From assembly GCA_050742335.1 (NCBI GenBank), contig JBOGIR010000422.1, positions 1 to 17,541 of the forward strand: 17,541 bases of DNA, in the 5' to 3' direction. The position numbers were made by a program, and so were the translations under genes. Positions within the stretch are counted from its first letter, which is position 1. Every line of letters begins with the position of its first letter. The DNA is from DATCJA01 sp050742335. GTDB lineage: Bacteria > Acidobacteriota > Vicinamibacteria > Vicinamibacterales > UBA2999. Shown here in pieces: positions 14,598 through 17,541 of this stretch. The notes beneath the pieces are model-generated. The model worked only from the letters and a program-made list of their open reading frames with translations. It did not search any database and was not told the DNA's origin.

Positions 14598-15587
14598 TCA
14601 ATACGGCACGGCGATGAGCCGGTCGCTGCGGCGCATGTCGTCCTCGAGCAGCCGGAGCAATGCCCTGGCGACGGGTCCTGGCGTGCCGTCGCCAATCACC
14701 TCCGCATCCCACTGGACGATCGGAGCGACTTTCACCGAGCTGCCGAGGAGCAGCATCTCGCGGGACGCGCGGGCCTCGGCCACAGAGATGTCGCGGACCT
14801 CGACGCCCGTGAGAAGGCCCTGATCCTTCAAGGCGTGCGCGAGCTCCAGAAGACGGAGCGACGTGCAGCCGGCAAGAATGTGGTCGAACTTCGGATGGGC
14901 TAGCACGGAGTCCCGGGTGACAAACGCCACGTTCATGTTGGAGCTTTCGCCCACGTGACCCTCGGCATCGAGGAACACCCCGTTGTCGAAGCCTGCTTCC
15001 TTGGCCTCCATCTGCATCAGGACATTCGGCAGGTAGTTGGTGGCCTTCGTGATGGCGTAGAGCGGCGCCTTGATGGGGTATGTCGTGGTCATCACGCGCA
15101 GACCTTCCGTGTACCACCGGTCGGGGTACGAGAGCCCTGCAAACACCATCACGAAGAAGCCGGGCTCGGCGCCCGCCGCCGGCATGAGATCGAGGCTCCC
15201 CGGTCCCGACGACAGCCAGTACCGAATCGAGCCGTCGCGGCGCCCGCTGACCGCCGTCGTGTTCACGATGATGTCGTGGATCTCGTCACGTGAGCCGGGC
15301 AGCCGGAGCTTCGATCGCCCAGCCGAGAGGAGGAAGCGATCGAGGTGCGCTTCGAGGTCGTAGATCTTCCCGTCGACCAGCCCGGCGGTATCGAAGATGC
15401 CGTGACCGCGGTGCACGATGTGGTCATCGAACGGGATCACCATCAGCGCGGGGTCCGTCACGATGCCCCCCAACTGGCTCGAATAGAACGCCCAGTACTG
15501 CACGGGCTGCCGGGAGCGCAGGGCCCTGACATGCGACAGCACCTCGTCGGCCGTCAGGACGTGGAAGCGGCTGCTGGACATCGTCAT
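14598..15587 (-). CDS. Class IV aminotransferase, D-amino-acid transaminase-like
   Basis: Pyridoxal-phosphate enzyme of fold type IV, about 329 residues. The sequence YSSQLGGIVTDPALMVIPFD, then DHIVHRGHGIFDT, strongly recalls plant chloroplast D-amino-acid aminotransferases (GGITTDP...MVxPxDDHMVHRGHGVFDT). LEAHLDRFL is also shared. The PLP lysine is probably Lys181 in YAITKATNYLPN, and the phosphate-side motif is GESSNMN near 214. It could instead act on branched-chain amino acids or aminodeoxychorismate; the family members overlap. The start is uncertain: ATGs at 15605, 15587 and 15581 are in frame and none has a strong ribosome binding site; 15587 is chosen for a GAG-rich stretch about 9 nt upstream. 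It lies 56 nt upstream of vapB on the same strand. Confidence 0.85.
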   Translation of the reverse strand: MTMSSSRFHVLTADEVLSHVRALRSRQPVQYWAFYSSQLGGIVTDPALMVIPFDDHIVHRGHGIFDTAGLVDGKIYDLEAHLDRFLLSAGRSKLRLPGSRDEIHDIIVNTTAVSGRRDGSIRYWLSSGPGSLDLMPAAGAEPGFFVMVFAGLSYPDRWYTEGLRVMTTTYPIKAPLYAITKATNYLPNVLMQMEAKEAGFDNGVFLDAEGHVGESSNMNVAFVTRDSVLAHPKFDHILAGCTSLRLLELAHALKDQGLLTGVEVRDISVAEARASREMLLLGSSVKVAPIVQWDAEVIGDGTPGPVARALLRLLEDDMRRSDRLIAVPY

Positions 15588-15756
15588 CGGCGCCCACTCT
15601 AGCATGGCCTCACCGTTGACGAGGGTCACCCTCCCCTTCACGTGGCGCCAGCGGAGCGTCAGCTGAACATGATGAAGACAAATGTGTGTGATCGTATCGA
15701 GAGTCAATCATTCTTGTAGGATTGGCATCCCCTTCGGATGGACCGGGCGCGGGGTC

Positions 15757-16116
15757 TCATGCGTGAGGCCCGCCAAAACTGGCCAGTGCCTGCGCCTCGT
15801 CATCGTAGTCGCACTTGCCGAACAGCGCGGTCAGCTGAGTGAGCACCAGCAGGTTGCGCAGCCGCTCGGTCGGGTTGAAGAGCTTCAGCGAGCCGCCGTG
15901 GTTTCTGGTGGTGGAATACGCCTGCACCAGCTCCCCCAATCCAGCGCTGTCGATATAGGACACACCGGCCATATCGACGAGCACGCGCTTGTGGCCTTGC
16001 TCGATCAGGCTGCGCACCTTGTCGTGCAGCATGGCATCGCCACCTCTCTTTAGGGTGATCTCGCCGCTGACCCTCACGATTGCCACATCACCAACAATGC
16101 GCTGTTCGAGCTGCAT
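15757..16116 (-). CDS. STAS-domain anti-sigma factor antagonist
   Basis: A 119-residue SpoIIAA-like STAS protein, a partner-switch component that is controlled by phosphorylation and binds anti-sigma kinases. The core is VAIVRVSGEITL, then VLVDMAGVSYIDSAGLGELV; Ser57 in IDSAGL is the phosphorylation-site serine. The start at 16116 is supported by GAGGAGG about 9 nt upstream; the frame is open 10 codons further. No anti-sigma kinase (RsbW/SpoIIAB type) or sigma factor gene is present in the window, so its partners must be elsewhere. TAGAAT at 16150-16145 is a good -10 box. It is followed by an unexplained 150-nt gap before the aminotransferase. Confidence 0.9.
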   Translation of the reverse strand: MQLEQRIVGDVAIVRVSGEITLKRGGDAMLHDKVRSLIEQGHKRVLVDMAGVSYIDSAGLGELVQAYSTTRNHGGSLKLFNPTERLRNLLVLTQLTALFGKCDYDDEAQALASFGGPHA

Positions 16117-16144
16117 GGTGCTCGCCCTCCTCGCCTTTGGCTGC

Positions 16145-16150
16145 ATTCTA
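16145..16150 (-). promoter_or_regulatory. Candidate -10 box of the STAS gene
   Basis: TAGAAT on the minus strand, about 28 nt before the ATG at 16116, would give a leader of about 20 nt that still holds the ribosome binding site. No convincing -35 box is seen upstream. A small GCGACA/TGTCGC hairpin at 16194-16209 lies further upstream. Confidence 0.35.
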
Positions 16151-16269
16151 ACCCGCCGCGGGTGAGACAGAATTGGATGCTCTCTTCAGAAATGCGACAA
16201 CTCTGTCGCCACTTCTGCCCTGCGCGTTTCTGGTCTAATCGCGAAGCTCACTTCACGTGATGATCACGA

Positions 16270-16328
16270 AACACCGAGGCACAGAGGCACCGAGGCCAAT
16301 CATGAGCGTTTCTCGGTGTCTCGGTGTT
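16270..16328. repeat. CACCGAG/CACAGAG inverted repeat upstream of glsA
   Basis: AACACCGAGGCACAGAG (16270-16286) pairs with CTCGGTGTCTCGGTGTT (16312-16328) over 17 positions with one G-T wobble and one A-G mismatch; the loop is 25 nt. The arms are themselves built of tandem CACNGAG units. The element at 4027-4067 is related in composition. Confidence 0.65.
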
Positions 16329-16340
16329 CCGTATTCACTA

Positions 16341-16369
16341 TCAACACAAGTGAACTCTGGGACTAGGAT
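16341..16369 (+). repeat. TCAACACAAGTGAAYTCT...TAGGA element, copy 2
   Basis: TCAACACAAGTGAACTCT at 16341-16358 differs by one base from the copy at 4977-4994 and is followed by TAGGAT at 16364-16369, which itself could be a -10 box. It points toward glsA, about 80 nt upstream of its start. Confidence 0.55.
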
Positions 16370-16447
16370 GAGCGCCATGTCTGTGTGCCGCGACGTGAGT
16401 GACCCTCGCCGGGTCTGGGGAACGCTTCCTGCATCACGCCGGTCGCT

Positions 16448-17428
16448 GTGGCCCCCCACGAACTTCAGCTCCTGATCGACACGCTGTTCGACGAATACCG
16501 ACCGCTGGCCGACGGCGAGGTCGCCACCTACATTCCGGAGCTGGGAAAGGCCAACCCTGAGCACTTCGGTATCGCACTGGTGACCGCTGGCGGTCAGGTG
16601 TTCGACACGGGTGACTGCGACCAGCCGTTCACGATGCAGTCGATCTCCAAGCCGTTCACCTTCGGGATGGCGCTCGAGGAGTTCGGGCACAGCCGCGTGT
16701 GGCAGCACGTCGACGTCGAGCCAAGCGGCGACGCCTTCAACTCGATCGAGCTGCAGAACGGCACGAACCGGCCGCACAATCCGATGATCAATTCAGGGGC
16801 CATCACAGTAACCGCACTGCTCCACGAGCGGTATGGGTGCGAGACGTTCGACCGGGTCCTGGCGCGCTTCAGCGCAGCGGCGGGCCGCCCGCTGTCGGTC
16901 GATCAGGCGGTCTACGAATCGGAACACCGCACCGGTCACCGCAACCGGGCCATTGCGCATCTCCTGCTGAACTTCGGGCTGGTGCCCGAGGACGCGGAAG
17001 CCGCGCTGGACGTCTACTTTCGACAGTGTGCCATCCTCGTGACGGCCCGCGATCTGGCCATGATGGCGGCCACGCTCGCCAACATGGGACGAAACCCCGT
17101 GACCGGCGTCGGCGTGTTCGACATCCACTGCGTGAAGGACATGCTGTCGATCATGTTCACGTGCGGGATGTACGACGACTCGGGGCAGTGGGCCTACCGC
17201 GTGGGCGTTCCGGCCAAGAGCGGCGTGGGAGGGGGCGTGATGGCGGTCGTCAACCGGCAGCTCGGCATCGCCACGTACTCGCCGAGACTGGATGCGCACG
17301 GCAACAGCCGCCGCGGCATCGAAGTCTGCGTGGAACTGGCCTCGCGTCTCGGGCTCCACGTGTTCGACTGTTTGAATGTGGGCTCGAGCTTTCTTGGCGG
17401 CGTCCTGAGCTCCAAAGCGAGCCGGTGA
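16448..17428 (+). CDS. glsA: Glutaminase
   Basis: Cytoplasmic glutaminase of the serine beta-lactamase-like fold, converting glutamine to glutamate and ammonia. The 326-residue product carries the family marks: catalytic SxxK motif Ser65-Lys68 in TMQSISKPFTF, EPSGDAFNSI, NPMINSGAI, the NRAIAHLLLNFG segment and the C-terminal PAKSGVGGGVMAV and GNSRRGIEVCVEL. It is slightly longer than the usual 305-310 residues. The start is GTG at 16448; an in-frame TGA at 16400-16402 and no good upstream start codon limit the choice, and no Shine-Dalgarno sequence is visible. The only promoter-like signal is in the repeat-rich leader at 16270-16369. It is not in an operon with any gene seen here. Confidence 0.95.
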   Translation: MAPHELQLLIDTLFDEYRPLADGEVATYIPELGKANPEHFGIALVTAGGQVFDTGDCDQPFTMQSISKPFTFGMALEEFGHSRVWQHVDVEPSGDAFNSIELQNGTNRPHNPMINSGAITVTALLHERYGCETFDRVLARFSAAAGRPLSVDQAVYESEHRTGHRNRAIAHLLLNFGLVPEDAEAALDVYFRQCAILVTARDLAMMAATLANMGRNPVTGVGVFDIHCVKDMLSIMFTCGMYDDSGQWAYRVGVPAKSGVGGGVMAVVNRQLGIATYSPRLDAHGNSRRGIEVCVELASRLGLHVFDCLNVGSSFLGGVLSSKASR

Positions 17429-17455
17429 CGCCAGCCCTGTGACGACGTCACCGGC
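17421..17455 (+). terminator. Hairpin at the end of glsA
   Basis: GCCGGTGACG (17421-17430) is a perfect 10-bp complement of CGTCACCGGC (17446-17455) with a 15-nt loop. The glsA stop codon (17426-17428) lies in the left arm. There is no U tract, so intrinsic termination is uncertain. Nothing recognisable follows to the window end. Confidence 0.45.
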
Positions 17456-17541
17456 GGCGGCCGATGCCTCTGCTGCGCCGCGACCTCCGACTCGCGCGAC
17501 ACCCATCCCGTAAAACGCGCCCGCAGCGTGAGGGCCGCGCT

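Noticed and set aside
12875..14617. A 580-codon open frame on the plus strand
   Set aside because: It runs antisense across the metallopeptidase, vapC and vapB genes, all of which have recognised motifs on the minus strand. Its product is Arg-rich with no recognisable domain; it is a GC-bias shadow.
15730..15748. Small CATCC/GGATG hairpin after the STAS gene as a terminator
   Set aside because: The stem is only 5 bp with no U tract; too weak to call.
16793..17506. A 237-codon minus-strand frame over the end of glsA
   Set aside because: It is antisense to the conserved C-terminal half of glutaminase; no motif and no ribosome binding site support it.

Overview
The window reads as ordinary chromosome of a high-GC, Gram-negative soil- or water-type bacterium, most likely an Acidobacteriota (Vicinamibacteria-like) genome or a metagenome-assembled contig of one. 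That assignment is inference. It rests on a Ser/Thr kinase fused to a C-terminal TolB-type propeller, a second decayed TolB-type propeller gene, several secreted NHL/SMP-30/YVTN propeller proteins, and GC-rich palindromic intergenic repeats. No rRNA, tRNA, CRISPR array, transposase or phage gene was seen.

Layout, left to right. (1) 1-4009, plus strand: a palindromic repeat, a secreted NHL-propeller protein, a two-domain PPK2 enzyme (polyphosphate:AMP phosphotransferase) starting 5 nt after it, and a second secreted NHL-propeller protein. (2) 4087-4764, minus strand: a small exported protein of unknown function with an EF-hand-like loop; a hairpin separates it from the preceding convergent gene. 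(3) 4765-5044: a composite repeat-rich intergenic region leading into (4) 5045-7801, a 918-residue transmembrane Ser/Thr kinase with an external propeller. (5) 7805-8857, minus: an exported SMP-30/gluconolactonase-like lactonase whose stop lies 3 nt from the kinase stop. (6) 9187-10798, plus: a pair encoding an exported single-haem c-type cytochrome-like protein and a YVTN propeller protein. (7) 11002-11553, minus: a frameshifted, internally deleted relic of a TolB-type propeller gene. (8) 11617-12534, plus: a membrane-anchored FkbM-type methyltransferase, followed by a dense cluster of hairpins. (9) 12710-16116, minus: a TPR/zinc-metallopeptidase, a VapBC toxin-antitoxin pair with a clear palindromic operator, a class IV aminotransferase resembling D-amino-acid transaminases, and a STAS anti-sigma-antagonist protein. 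(10) 16448-17428, plus: glutaminase glsA, preceded by the same kinds of repeat seen before the kinase.

Functional themes are energy and nucleotide metabolism (PPK2), amino-acid metabolism (aminotransferase, glutaminase), phospho-signalling (kinase, STAS protein) and a marked excess of exported beta-propellers (five intact, one relic, in about 11 kb). No obviously novel multi-gene system stands out. The most informative non-coding signals are the repeat families shared between the kinase and glutaminase upstream regions, the vapBC operator and the hairpin cluster at 12499-12676. Start sites were reassigned where a Shine-Dalgarno sequence and signal peptide agreed. Homology statements come from recognised motifs only; no database search was run.
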